Assembly (NCBI RefSeq): GCF_000967495.1
Contig: NZ_JXXU01000056.1
Span: 1-64,000 of the forward strand
From: Vibrio neptunius
GTDB taxonomy: Bacteria; Pseudomonadota; Gammaproteobacteria; Enterobacterales; Vibrionaceae
Length of the DNA stretch: 64,000 nucleotides
Direction: 5' to 3'
Every line of letters starts with the position of its first letter. The first letter of the stretch is position 1. The translations under genes were made by a program, and so were the position numbers. Shown here piece by piece: positions 46,278 to 54,465 of the stretch. The notes beneath the pieces are model-generated. The model did not search any database and had not been told where the DNA came from. It was given only the letters and a program-made list of their open reading frames with translations.

Positions 46278-46685
46278 TTAATCCCAAGTGACAGACATTT
46301 TGTAATATGGGATATCACCTTTGTAAAAGCGCCCGCCTTGCTCTGTCATACCAATTCTTTTGTACACAGATAACGCACTCTCACGAGCATCACACCAAAA
46401 AACGATAACGCCCGTATTCTGCAATTGACTAATAATAACTTTGAGTAGGTTTGAGCCTATCCCCTGCCCTTGATACTCAGGAGAAGTGGCAAACTTTCTC
46501 AATCGAGCCACATCATCGGTAACAAATACAGAAGCGACACAAACAAGCTTCCCCGCGACAAATGCACCAAAATGTAAGCTCGCGTCATCTTCTTCTAAAC
46601 GACAAAAATCGACACTCTTATCTGGCCAGAGTACCCGATGCCGTAAAGCAAGCGTGTCTTCTGCTGAGATCTTTCTAACGTCCAT
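46278..46685 (-). CDS. GNAT-family N-acetyltransferase in the phn cluster
   Basis: A 135-residue GNAT protein: acetyl-CoA-binding motif A reads RLRKFATSPEYQGQGIGSNLL (the QGQGIG loop), and the C-terminal ESALSVYKRIGM is motif B. The frame is open to 46745, but MDVRKISAEDT at ATG 46685 is the usual GNAT beginning. It sits between phnT and phnS, which raises the idea that it acetylates an aminophosphonate as PhnO does, but no close PhnO resemblance is visible and general acyltransfer is equally likely. Confidence 0.8.
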   Translation of the reverse strand: MDVRKISAEDTLALRHRVLWPDKSVDFCRLEEDDASLHFGAFVAGKLVCVASVFVTDDVARLRKFATSPEYQGQGIGSNLLKVIISQLQNTGVIVFWCDARESALSVYKRIGMTEQGGRFYKGDIPYYKMSVTWD

Positions 46686-46743
46686 GATGTCTTCTACCTC
46701 GCATAACCTTTGAACAAATTTGCCTGTGATCAAGCCAAAATGC

Positions 46744-46768
46744 AAAAGGGAGAGCCTATGCTCTCCCT
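46744..46768 (-). terminator. rho-independent terminator of phnS
   Basis: Perfect stem AGGGAGAG/CTCTCCCT with loop CCTATG, followed on the minus strand by TTTTGC. It separates phnS from the GNAT and phnT genes. Confidence 0.8.
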
Positions 46769-46805
46769 AAAATACTCAGCCACAACCAATAAGTTTATCT
46801 AGGCC

Positions 46806-47813
46806 TTATGATTTTGGCTCTGATTTAGCGTCAAATTTTGCCGACCAGGTTGCAAGGATATCTGCGCGCTTGCTACCCATTTGAGCAAAGTCCATCTCTG
46901 CCATGTTCTCTTGTACATTAGGGAAGTGAGAGACGGTCGCTTTGACATCTTTATGAGCAACAACCGGATACATTTCTACGTACAACTCGTTAGCCGCTTT
47001 AGAAATAGACCAATCAACCACGCGCTTGGCCGCATCGGACTCTTTGACTAAGCCTACCGCTTCTGACTCCCAGCCAATGCCTTTAGGTGTGATCACAGCC
47101 AAAGGTGCGCCCTGACTCTTCAACTTAGCACCACGGCTAGCCATAGAAATACCAATCGCCACTTCACCCATACCTGCTTGTACACATGGTTTAGAACCTG
47201 AGTGGGTATAATGTGCGATGTTTTTATCCAGTGCTTTCATGTAGTTCCAACCTTTGTCTTCACCCATGTTTTGTAGCCATGCAGAAACCTGCATGTAACC
47301 TGTACCGGACGACGCAGGGTTTGGCATCGCAATATGACCTTTGTAAACCGGATCTGTCAGGTCTTGCCATGATGTAGGTTTAGGTAGGTTAAACTGTTTC
47401 GCCACCACTTCATTGAAACAAACGGCATTGAAAAACGCATCATTCCCAAACCAAGCCTGATTCGATTGCGGGTCGTTAAGGTTCGCATGCAGAAACTCTA
47501 TACCTTTAGGCGTGTATGGTTTAAGCAAGCCTTGCTCTTTCAATAATGCCATTGAAGAGCCCGCTAAACCCCATACTACTTCTGCGCGTGGATTATTTTT
47601 TTCTGCCAGCAACTTAGCCGTCATGATACCCGTAGAGTCGCGGACCCACTTGATCTTGATGTCTGGGTTTTGTTTCTCAAACGCAGACTTGTACTTTGCA
47701 AGAATGTCCGTTTCAAAAGCGGTGTAAACCGTTACTTCCTGAGACGCCATTGCATTCGTTGCTAGCATAGAGACAAGCGCAGCCAGCGATCCTTTCATCA
47801 AACGGTTGTTCAT
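46806..47813 (-). CDS. phnS: PhnS, aminophosphonate-binding protein
   Basis: A 335-residue periplasmic binding protein of the iron(III)/Fbp-like solute-binding group; a signal peptide ends near ATNAMA-SQ, then VTVYTAFETDILAKYKSAFEKQN. It delivers 2-aminoethylphosphonate to PhnT and the fused permease. The frame opens at TTG 47825; ATG 47813 has GGAG with a six-base spacer and is chosen. A terminator follows, so it may be transcribed alone at high level, as is common for binding proteins. Two operator-like palindromes lie just upstream. Confidence 0.9.
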   Translation of the reverse strand: MNNRLMKGSLAALVSMLATNAMASQEVTVYTAFETDILAKYKSAFEKQNPDIKIKWVRDSTGIMTAKLLAEKNNPRAEVVWGLAGSSMALLKEQGLLKPYTPKGIEFLHANLNDPQSNQAWFGNDAFFNAVCFNEVVAKQFNLPKPTSWQDLTDPVYKGHIAMPNPASSGTGYMQVSAWLQNMGEDKGWNYMKALDKNIAHYTHSGSKPCVQAGMGEVAIGISMASRGAKLKSQGAPLAVITPKGIGWESEAVGLVKESDAAKRVVDWSISKAANELYVEMYPVVAHKDVKATVSHFPNVQENMAEMDFAQMGSKRADILATWSAKFDAKSEPKS

Positions 47814-48102
47814 CATTTTCTCCAATTAAGACGATTTGTTGGAAACCGATTGACATGCACTCTCATCGCAAAAGTCAATTGGTCTGTACCAATTGGTGAT
47901 ATACACCCTAAAATGGCATTGTGACGATCCTATGAACAATCGATGGCACTTTTTAGAAACCTCGTCAAAAGTTTGGTTAAGTTAAACGCCCAATCTATAT
48001 GATATTAAAGTTTTATGAATTTGAGTTTTTGTCTATTTACTCATCGTTTTCTGCCCTGATAGAGTGCACTTAAATTCTGGTGTATACCAAAATAGGATGA
48101 AA
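47814..48102. promoter_or_regulatory. divergent phnS/phnW control region with operator palindromes
   Basis: Holds TGGTCTGTACCA at 47880-47891, a partly overlapping imperfect TGGTGATATACACC at 47894-47907, and TGGTGTATACCA at 48078-48089 just before the phnW start. Each follows the TGGT-x4-ACCA pattern of the site at phnT. The 48078 site is so close to the phnW ribosome binding site that bound regulator would block transcription. Confidence 0.6.
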
Positions 48103-49218
48103 ATGAAAAACGAATACTTACTGCTAACTCCTGGACCACTTTCAACGTCAGAAACGGTCCGTGAAGCTATGTTAAAAGACTGGTGCACTTGGGATGATGA
48201 ATACAACAAAGACATCGTAGAAGTGATTCGCACTAAATTAACAAAGCTGGCAACTCAACACCAAGGCTATACCAGTGTGCTTATGCAAGGCAGTGGCACA
48301 GCGTCAGTAGAAGCCACCATTGGCAGTGCGATCGCAAAAGAAGGCAAACTGCTCGTTGTTGACAACGGAGCCTACGGCGCGCGAATTGCAAAAATTGCAC
48401 AGTATCTGAATATTCCTTGCCATATCGTTTCCCCAGGCGAAACATCACAGCCGCACATGAGCGAGGTGGAAACAGCACTAGCAAGGGATCCAAGTATTAC
48501 TCACGTTGCCATTGTCCATTGCGAAACTACAACTGGCATGCTCAACCCAATTGAGGCGATGACTCAATTAGCAAGGCAACACGGTAAAGTGGTCATCCTA
48601 GATGCGATGTCTAGCTTTGGCGGTATTCCAATGGACATTGGCGAAATGGGCGTTGACTTTATGATCAGTTCTGCCAACAAATGTATTCAAGGTGTACCAG
48701 GGTTTGGTTTTGTCATAGCAAAGCAAAGCGAACTGGAAAGATGCCAAGGGCAAGCCCGTTCATTGAGCCTAGATTTGTACGATCAGTGGAAGTGTATGGA
48801 AATGAACCATGGTAAATGGCGTTTCACTTCTCCAACGCACACTGTACGCGCTTTCTACCAAGCTCTGTTAGAACTTGAACAAGAAGGCGGGATTCAGGCA
48901 CGTCATACGCGTTATCAGACTAACCAAGCAAGCTTGGTCTCAGGCATGCGTTCGTTAGGCTTCGAACCGTTGTTACGCGATGAGCTTCACTCACCAATTA
49001 TTACTTCTTTTTACTCCCCGACTCATCCGGACTACCAATTTAAGGCGTTTTATGACCGCCTCAAAGAGCAAGGGTTTGTCATTTACCCGGGCAAGGTATC
49101 TAACGCAGATTGTTTCCGAATTGGCAATATTGGCGAAGTCTACCCGCAGGATATTGAACGTTTGATCGGTGCAATCAAGAACGCCATGTACTGGAAAGAA
49201 GTGCAAACGGTAGCCTAA
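48103..49218 (+). CDS. phnW: 2-aminoethylphosphonate:pyruvate transaminase
   Basis: A 371-residue class-V PLP aminotransferase (Salmonella PhnW has 367). It transfers the amino group of 2-aminoethylphosphonate to pyruvate, giving phosphonoacetaldehyde and alanine. The start MKNEYLLLTPGPLSTSETVR is the family N-terminus, QGSGTASVEA is at 62-71, and PLP Lys193 lies in ISSANKCIQGVPG. The frame opens at GTG 48064 but ATG 48103 is preceded by AGG. It begins the phnW-pbfA-phnX operon; pbfA starts two bases after it. Confidence 0.95.
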   Translation: MKNEYLLLTPGPLSTSETVREAMLKDWCTWDDEYNKDIVEVIRTKLTKLATQHQGYTSVLMQGSGTASVEATIGSAIAKEGKLLVVDNGAYGARIAKIAQYLNIPCHIVSPGETSQPHMSEVETALARDPSITHVAIVHCETTTGMLNPIEAMTQLARQHGKVVILDAMSSFGGIPMDIGEMGVDFMISSANKCIQGVPGFGFVIAKQSELERCQGQARSLSLDLYDQWKCMEMNHGKWRFTSPTHTVRAFYQALLELEQEGGIQARHTRYQTNQASLVSGMRSLGFEPLLRDELHSPIITSFYSPTHPDYQFKAFYDRLKEQGFVIYPGKVSNADCFRIGNIGEVYPQDIERLIGAIKNAMYWKEVQTVA

Positions 49219-49220
49219 TC

Positions 49221-50603
49221 ATGACTCAGTCGATAAAACCAACCCACTTTCGCAGTGAAGGAGATGTGAATACCACTCCTGCTCGACAGGCTAGGAACGC
49301 ATCCCTAAACGACGAACGTACGCAAGAACTGCTACAGCGCGATAGCGACGTCTTTCTGCATCAGGCCATGTCTACACCCTGTCTGGACGCACTTGAAGCA
49401 GCCGAAGGAATCTATATTCAAGATGCCACAGGCAAAAAGTACATGGATTTTCATGGCAACAACGTTCACCAGCTTGGCTACGGTCATCCACATGTGATTA
49501 AGCGAATCACTGAACAGATTGCAAATCTGCCATTTTCGCCTCGCCGTTTCACCAATGAAACCGCGATTAAGTGTGCTGAAAAGCTCACGCAGATCTGTGG
49601 TGGAGAACTCAACAGAGTCTTGTTCGCCCCTGGGGGCACATCGGCTATAGGCATGGCACTCAAGTTAGCTCGTCATGTTACCGGCAATTTTAAAGTCGTC
49701 TCTTTATGGGACTCTTTTCACGGTGCCTCTCTGGACGCAATATCTGTTGGCGGTGAAGCCTGCTTCCGTGAAGGTATGGGCCCTTTAATGGCAGGAGTTG
49801 AACGTATTCCGCCCGCGGTATCCTACCGCGGAGCTTTTCAAAGTGTCTCTTCTGATGGTAGCGATGTTCACTATGCCGATTATCTGGAATATGTGATTGA
49901 AAAAGAAGGAGGCATTGGCGCTTTTATTGCCGAAGCTGTTCGCAATACCGATGTTCAGGTGCCAAGCAAAGCCTACTGGAAACGTATTCGTGAGATATGC
50001 GACAAGCACAACGTCCTGCTCATTATTGACGATATTCCTAACGGCATGGGGCGCAGCGGAGAATGGTTCACGTATCAAGCCTATGACATCGAACCTGACA
50101 TATTGTGTATTGGCAAAGGTTTGGGCGGTGGATTGGTTCCCATTGCAGCGATGGTCACCAAAGACAAATACAACACTGCAGAGCAGATTTCTATGGGTCA
50201 TTACACCCATGAGAAGAGTCCAATAGGCTGCGCCGCCGCACTCGCGACTATACAAGTCATTGAACAACAAGGTTTACTGGAAAAAGTAAAAGACGATAGC
50301 GAGTTTGTACGTGAAAAATTGCTGGAAATGAAACAGAAATACCCAGTAATCGGAGACGTTCGCGGCATCGGTTTACTTTGGGGCGTAGAACTCGTGACAG
50401 ATAGGCAAACCAAACAAAGAGCGTTTGATCAAGCGGAAACCGTGCTTTATCAATGTCTAAATAATGGCCTCAGCTTTAAAGTTTCTCAAGGCAATGTTAT
50501 TCAACTCAGCCCACCATTAATTATTTCACGTCAACAACTTACCGAAGCGCTGGCTATCTTCGAAGAAGCGATTGCCAATGTATGTAATGAACACAACGAC
50601 TGA
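49221..50603 (+). CDS. pbfA: PbfA, (R)-1-hydroxy-2-aminoethylphosphonate ammonia-lyase
   Basis: A 460-residue class-III aminotransferase fold enzyme. The PLP lysine is Lys299 in CIGKGLGGGLVP, and Asp270-Asp271 in LIIDDIPNGMGRSG contacts the cofactor; the usual class-III E/D-xx-xGxGRTG is varied here. Work on Vibrio splendidus showed that a protein of this kind between phnW and phnX is an ammonia-lyase making phosphonoacetaldehyde from (R)-1-hydroxy-2-aminoethylphosphonate. Genomic position is identical here, so I assign PbfA on context and family; it could in principle be a transaminase. Confidence 0.85.
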   Translation: MTQSIKPTHFRSEGDVNTTPARQARNASLNDERTQELLQRDSDVFLHQAMSTPCLDALEAAEGIYIQDATGKKYMDFHGNNVHQLGYGHPHVIKRITEQIANLPFSPRRFTNETAIKCAEKLTQICGGELNRVLFAPGGTSAIGMALKLARHVTGNFKVVSLWDSFHGASLDAISVGGEACFREGMGPLMAGVERIPPAVSYRGAFQSVSSDGSDVHYADYLEYVIEKEGGIGAFIAEAVRNTDVQVPSKAYWKRIREICDKHNVLLIIDDIPNGMGRSGEWFTYQAYDIEPDILCIGKGLGGGLVPIAAMVTKDKYNTAEQISMGHYTHEKSPIGCAAALATIQVIEQQGLLEKVKDDSEFVREKLLEMKQKYPVIGDVRGIGLLWGVELVTDRQTKQRAFDQAETVLYQCLNNGLSFKVSQGNVIQLSPPLIISRQQLTEALAIFEEAIANVCNEHND

Positions 50604-50619
50604 TAACAGGATATCAATT

Positions 50620-51441
50620 ATGACTTACTCTCACTCACCGATTCAGGCTGTCATCTTTGACTGGGCTGGCACCATTGTAGATTTTGGTTCATTCGCACCA
50701 ACCAGCATCTTCGTTGAAGCATTCAAACAAGGTTTCGACTTTGATATCAACTTAGCAGAAGCACGCGAGCCAATGGGGCTTGGCAAATGGGACCACATTC
50801 AGGCGGTAGGTCGCCTTCCGGCTGTAGACAAACGTTGGAATGAGCAGTTTGGTCGCTCCATGAATAGTGATGACATTAACCGCATTTACGCGACTTTTAT
50901 GCCACTGCAAAAAGCAAAAGTCGCTGACCACGCAGAACCCATCCTGAACGCGATTGAAGTTGTCGATGGTTTAAAAGATCAAGGGATCAAGATTGGTTCT
51001 TGCTCTGGTTATCCTCGTGAAGTCATGGATGTGTTAATCCCTGTCGCTGCTGACTATGGCTATAAGCCTGATTACGTTGTGGCGACTGACGACCTTCCTC
51101 AAGGAGGCCGCCCTGCACCTTATATGGCACTAAAAAACGTCATCGAGCTAAACGTAACGGACGTAAAGGCATGCATTAAAGTGGATGACGCAGCACCGGG
51201 CATCGACGAAGGACACAATGCAGGTATGTGGACGGTGGGTTTGTTGCTGTCTGGCAATGAAGCGGGACTCACCTATGAACAATATCAGGCAGCGGATGAA
51301 GCGACACTAAATACTGCTCGCGAAAAAGCGAAAGTGAAGTTAATGAAGAGCACGCCACACTACCTGATTGACACCATTTCTCAGCTACCAGAAGTGGTTA
51401 GAGATATTGAGCGCCGACTGGAAGCGGGTGAACGCCCTTAA
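50620..51441 (+). CDS. phnX: phosphonoacetaldehyde hydrolase
   Basis: A 273-residue HAD-superfamily enzyme that cleaves the C-P bond of phosphonoacetaldehyde to acetaldehyde and phosphate. Nucleophile Asp14 is in VIFDWAGT, the Schiff-base lysine Lys56 in PMGLGKWDHI, and the metal motif is in KVDDAAPGIDE. The frame opens at 50572 inside pbfA, but ATG 50620 has AGGA nine bases upstream and gives the family start. It is the last gene of the phnW-pbfA-phnX unit; a terminator follows. Confidence 0.95.
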   Translation: MTYSHSPIQAVIFDWAGTIVDFGSFAPTSIFVEAFKQGFDFDINLAEAREPMGLGKWDHIQAVGRLPAVDKRWNEQFGRSMNSDDINRIYATFMPLQKAKVADHAEPILNAIEVVDGLKDQGIKIGSCSGYPREVMDVLIPVAADYGYKPDYVVATDDLPQGGRPAPYMALKNVIELNVTDVKACIKVDDAAPGIDEGHNAGMWTVGLLLSGNEAGLTYEQYQAADEATLNTAREKAKVKLMKSTPHYLIDTISQLPEVVRDIERRLEAGERP

Positions 51442-51463
51442 ACTCATCGCTCGTGTTTAGCGC

Positions 51464-51500
51464 ACAAGCCAGTAGTTCAATCCTACTGGTTTGTGATTTT
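51464..51500 (+). terminator. rho-independent terminator of the phnW operon
   Basis: Twelve-base-pair stem with one G-T pair (51464-51475 with 51483-51494), loop TTCAATC, then GATTTT. Confidence 0.8.
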
Positions 51501-51516
51501 AGAAAGATATAAGGCT

Positions 51517-52101
51517 TTATATTCCCGCAAACAATTCGATCATTACTAACGAGCCTTGCGTAGTAAGTGTCCAGCAAAATAGGCCAAAATTGGCACATAA
51601 CGTTACCCAGAACAAACTCTTAAAGCCGATGTCATTGTACTTATGGTGCAACACAGATTGTGCAAGCAGAGCACCCGGCCAGCCTCCGACAAGATTCAAT
51701 ACATGAAAAGTCAGCGAAGGAACACGCCATCCTCCAGTATGAAGTGCCTGTTTATCTAGTGCGTAAACTATATAAGCAATCGTACTTAGTGCGATATAAA
51801 GCACCAATGAGAGTGGTGGATAATCGAGAATTAGCACACTGGCCACTAGCGTGGTGAGAAACCAAATGGCAATCGCCAAAGAAAAATTAAACACCAGTTG
51901 TCTTTCAATATTCACAGCACGAATGCCGCCCTGATCATCTTTTGCCAATCGAAACTGCACTCGTTCGCTGATTCTTGGAGGGTGGCCGTACGCTTCTAAG
52001 TCACAGAGATGAAATTTGATTTGTGCATCTTGGTCATCAACCGAAATGTACCCGTAGCCCTTAGTATCGTGCCACTCACTAATGGTTCCTTGAATCGCCA
52101 T
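51517..52101 (-). CDS. cold-shock-domain plus DUF1294 membrane protein
   Basis: A 194-residue fusion: residues 1-65 form a cold-shock-like nucleic-acid-binding domain (GTISEWHDTKGYGYISVDDQDAQIKFH, with the aromatic RNP-type residues), followed by about four membrane helices and the DUF1294 motif (ALDKQALHTGGWRVPSLTFHVLNLVGGWPGALLAQ). The combination is widespread in gamma-proteobacteria; function unknown. A second, shorter cold-shock protein lies 1.5 kb away. Start ATG 52101. Confidence 0.87.
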   Translation of the reverse strand: MAIQGTISEWHDTKGYGYISVDDQDAQIKFHLCDLEAYGHPPRISERVQFRLAKDDQGGIRAVNIERQLVFNFSLAIAIWFLTTLVASVLILDYPPLSLVLYIALSTIAYIVYALDKQALHTGGWRVPSLTFHVLNLVGGWPGALLAQSVLHHKYNDIGFKSLFWVTLCANFGLFCWTLTTQGSLVMIELFAGI

Positions 52102-52335
52102 TATGGTCCCTCACTCTCTCAAGCTCCCTGCCTAAGACGCCTTAGCCAAACACAACATATTCTCGTTTTACTTCTAAGTTCCAGTTTAGCCGCATAGTCA
52201 ACAGGTAGCACAAAAAGAATCAGAAATGTTTAGCACACCTAATATTTACATCAAAAATCAATACTGACAGGTTCTGACACTCCCCTGCCATAAACTCAGT
52301 TCCGAACTCAACACCAATAGAAAAGGAGTAATACA

Positions 52336-52656
52336 ATGGAAAACGTTATTGAAATCGTTAGCTTTAAGCTACTGGCAGGAACAACATCTGAAGACTTTAT
52401 CGTAGCAGCCAATCAAAGCCAAAAATTCGTTGCGACATTAAAAGGTTTCCAATATCGTTCTCTAAGCCACAATGCAGAAAATGATACTTGGACCGATGTC
52501 GTCTACTGGGATTCAATGGAAGATGCCAAATCGGCGGGCGAGCAATTTGTTCACTGCACAGAGTGTCAGCCATTAATGGCATTGATTGATTCAGAATCGG
52601 TCAACATGCAACATCAAGTTCTACGTATGTGCGACCTTGCCGCTAAGTACCAATAG
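52336..52656 (+). CDS. ABM-like alpha/beta-barrel protein
   Basis: A 106-residue protein fitting a dimeric alpha-beta barrel (antibiotic-biosynthesis-monooxygenase-like) pattern: VIEIVSFKLLAGTTSEDFI, then FQYRSLSHNAENDTWTDVVYW, a typical strand-helix layout. No active site is obvious. A strong AAGGAG precedes the ATG. It lies 65 bases before a WYL regulator in the same direction and may be controlled with it. Confidence 0.75.
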   Translation: MENVIEIVSFKLLAGTTSEDFIVAANQSQKFVATLKGFQYRSLSHNAENDTWTDVVYWDSMEDAKSAGEQFVHCTECQPLMALIDSESVNMQHQVLRMCDLAAKYQ

Positions 52657-52721
52657 GCTTGACTTAACGCTGACTTAAGGAGGGTGCATAATGCGCCCTT
52701 CTGCAATGAGAAAGTAACGAG

Positions 52722-53408
52722 ATGAGTAAATCTGAACGACTGTTTGAGCTGCTGACTTTGCTACGCTCAAAGCGTTATGCTGTCACTGCTGCTAACCTCG
52801 CCCAAACCATGGAAGTCAGTGAACGGACTATCTATCGAGATATTCAATCACTTGTGAATTCCGGGGTTCCCATCCAGGGCGAAGCAGGTGTCGGCTATAT
52901 CTTACAGGCGGGCGCGCACTTACCGCCATTGATGTTCTCAGAACGAGAAATGATGGCGCTGGAACTCGGAATGAGAATGGTTCGGGCTTGGTCAGACAGT
53001 GATCTTGCAGATGCTTCCATCAGCGCTTCAAACAAAATCCTCTCCGTATTGCCAGACAAACTCAAACAGCAGGTTGAGAGCTTTCCGATACTGGTGCCTG
53101 ACTTTTATACGCAGACCGCATCGGCTCGCCACGGACAAATGCTCAGACATGCCATTGATGCAAAGTTGAAGATAGACATTGATTACGTCGCAGAAAATGG
53201 GTCTAGAACGCAGCGTACTCTGCAACCTCTCGGACAAATGTTCTGGGGAAAAGTCTGGACGCTAGTCGCATGGTGCGAGTTGAGGGATGACTACCGTCAC
53301 TTCAGACTGGATCGAATTGAAAAACTAAGCATCCTAGACCAGCAGTTTGAGACCAATAAAACTAAGTCTCTAGAGCACTTTATTACGCTTTACTCACCAA
53401 AGGACTAG
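52722..53408 (+). CDS. YafY-family HTH and WYL regulator
   Basis: A 228-residue regulator with an N-terminal DeoR-like winged helix (LAQTMEVSERTIYRDIQSLV at about 26-45) and a C-terminal WYL domain in which the usual Trp-Tyr-Leu appears as VWTLVAWCELRDDYRHFRLDRI. WYL domains bind nucleic-acid or nucleotide-like ligands and regulate stress and defence genes in other bacteria. The upstream ABM-like gene is the likely partner. Its 3' end overlaps the convergent cold-shock ORF by four bases. Confidence 0.87.
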   Translation: MSKSERLFELLTLLRSKRYAVTAANLAQTMEVSERTIYRDIQSLVNSGVPIQGEAGVGYILQAGAHLPPLMFSEREMMALELGMRMVRAWSDSDLADASISASNKILSVLPDKLKQQVESFPILVPDFYTQTASARHGQMLRHAIDAKLKIDIDYVAENGSRTQRTLQPLGQMFWGKVWTLVAWCELRDDYRHFRLDRIEKLSILDQQFETNKTKSLEHFITLYSPKD

Positions 53409-53623
53409 TAGACAACTCTTAAGATGAGCAGGGAAATGTTGACCGCCATCATACACCCGTTAAAGTCATTAACCACGTCAAATTCAACGTATTCCATTAT
53501 GTACCGGGGCCCGTTATCTCTACTCATATCTCTGACGTGGAAGACTGTCTGATGTGAGCTTCTCTTGAAAGAGATTAAACCGTAGCCACGTTTGTCATCA
53601 TACTTTACGATTATTCCCTGCAT
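53405..53623 (-). CDS. short cold-shock-domain-like protein
   Basis: A 72-residue ORF (MQGIIVKYDDKRGYGLISFKR) with the cold-shock fold pattern, including the KRGYGLISF and TVFHVRDMS aromatic strands. The frame opens at 53668; ATG 53623 gives the domain start but has no strong ribosome binding site. Compared with the CSD-DUF1294 fusion at 51517-52101 it lacks the membrane part and ends in a hydrophobic SLLILRVVY, so it could be a broken relative of that fusion. Confidence 0.6.
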   Translation of the reverse strand: MQGIIVKYDDKRGYGLISFKRSSHQTVFHVRDMSRDNGPRYIMEYVEFDVVNDFNGCMMAVNISLLILRVVY

Positions 53624-53695
53624 ATTGGTGCCGCATATCTGCCGCCTATATTGACAATAGATACTCACTGCAGGGAATAATGGACCACACAGTAA

Positions 53696-54370
53696 TTAAG
53701 CGCGTAGAATACTCTTCAGTTCAAATAGTGATTCAACCGTGTAGCTTGGTTCAATCCCTTCCACTTCATCTTCTTGAGTTGTATTTAACCAGCAGGTCTC
53801 AATCCCAAAGTTAATTCCACCTAAGATGTCAGAATGAGGGTTATCTCCAACCATCAACACTTTACTCTTACAAGGGTTACCCATCTTTTCTAGTGCGTGA
53901 GAAAAGATCCCCACATCTGGCTTAGCAATACCAACTTCTTCAGAAATAATCACATGCTCAAAGTAATCTGTCATTCCTGTTCGTTCTAATCGAATCGCCT
54001 GAAGTTCAGTAAAGCCATTGGTAATGATCCCTAGTTTGGCTTTGCCTTGCAAAGCACCCATGAGCTCTTTCGCTCCGGGTAGCAAAGTACAAATGTCTGC
54101 CATTGCCTCAAGAAAGGCAGTGTTCAATTCTGAGGTCGTTGTCTCAAGCTTGTCAGCCCAGCCTTTAAATCGGGTGTGCTTTAATTCATGTGCAGTGATG
54201 GTGCCATTCTGGTAATCCACCCAAAGTGGTTTGTTCACCGTTTGGTAATGGCTGTAATCTTGTTGAGTAAATTCAATTCCTTTGCGAGAGAACATCAACT
54301 GCATCCCTTTAAAAGCATCAAAATGGAACAAGGTTTCGTCAGCATCAAATAAGATCCAATCGTATTTCAT
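53696..54370 (-). CDS. yjjG: YjjG-type 5'-nucleotidase (HAD)
   Basis: A 224-residue HAD hydrolase, the same size as E. coli YjjG (225). Nucleophile Asp9 is in WILFDADETLFHFDA, motif II Thr is in LGIITNGF, and the metal motif is in VLMVGDNPHSDILGG. YjjG removes phosphate from non-canonical pyrimidine nucleotides and dUMP/dTMP. The frame opens at 54436, but ATG 54370 has GAGGAGAG just upstream. It is divergent from a LysR regulator. Confidence 0.92.
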   Translation of the reverse strand: MKYDWILFDADETLFHFDAFKGMQLMFSRKGIEFTQQDYSHYQTVNKPLWVDYQNGTITAHELKHTRFKGWADKLETTTSELNTAFLEAMADICTLLPGAKELMGALQGKAKLGIITNGFTELQAIRLERTGMTDYFEHVIISEEVGIAKPDVGIFSHALEKMGNPCKSKVLMVGDNPHSDILGGINFGIETCWLNTTQEDEVEGIEPSYTVESLFELKSILRA

Positions 54371-54465
54371 TTTTCTCTCCTCAATTTTCCCCGCTAGTGT
54401 AGATTGTTTTCCTAAAGATGATAATCTACTAATCAAGAAACTGATTGTTTACTAATACTCAACCA

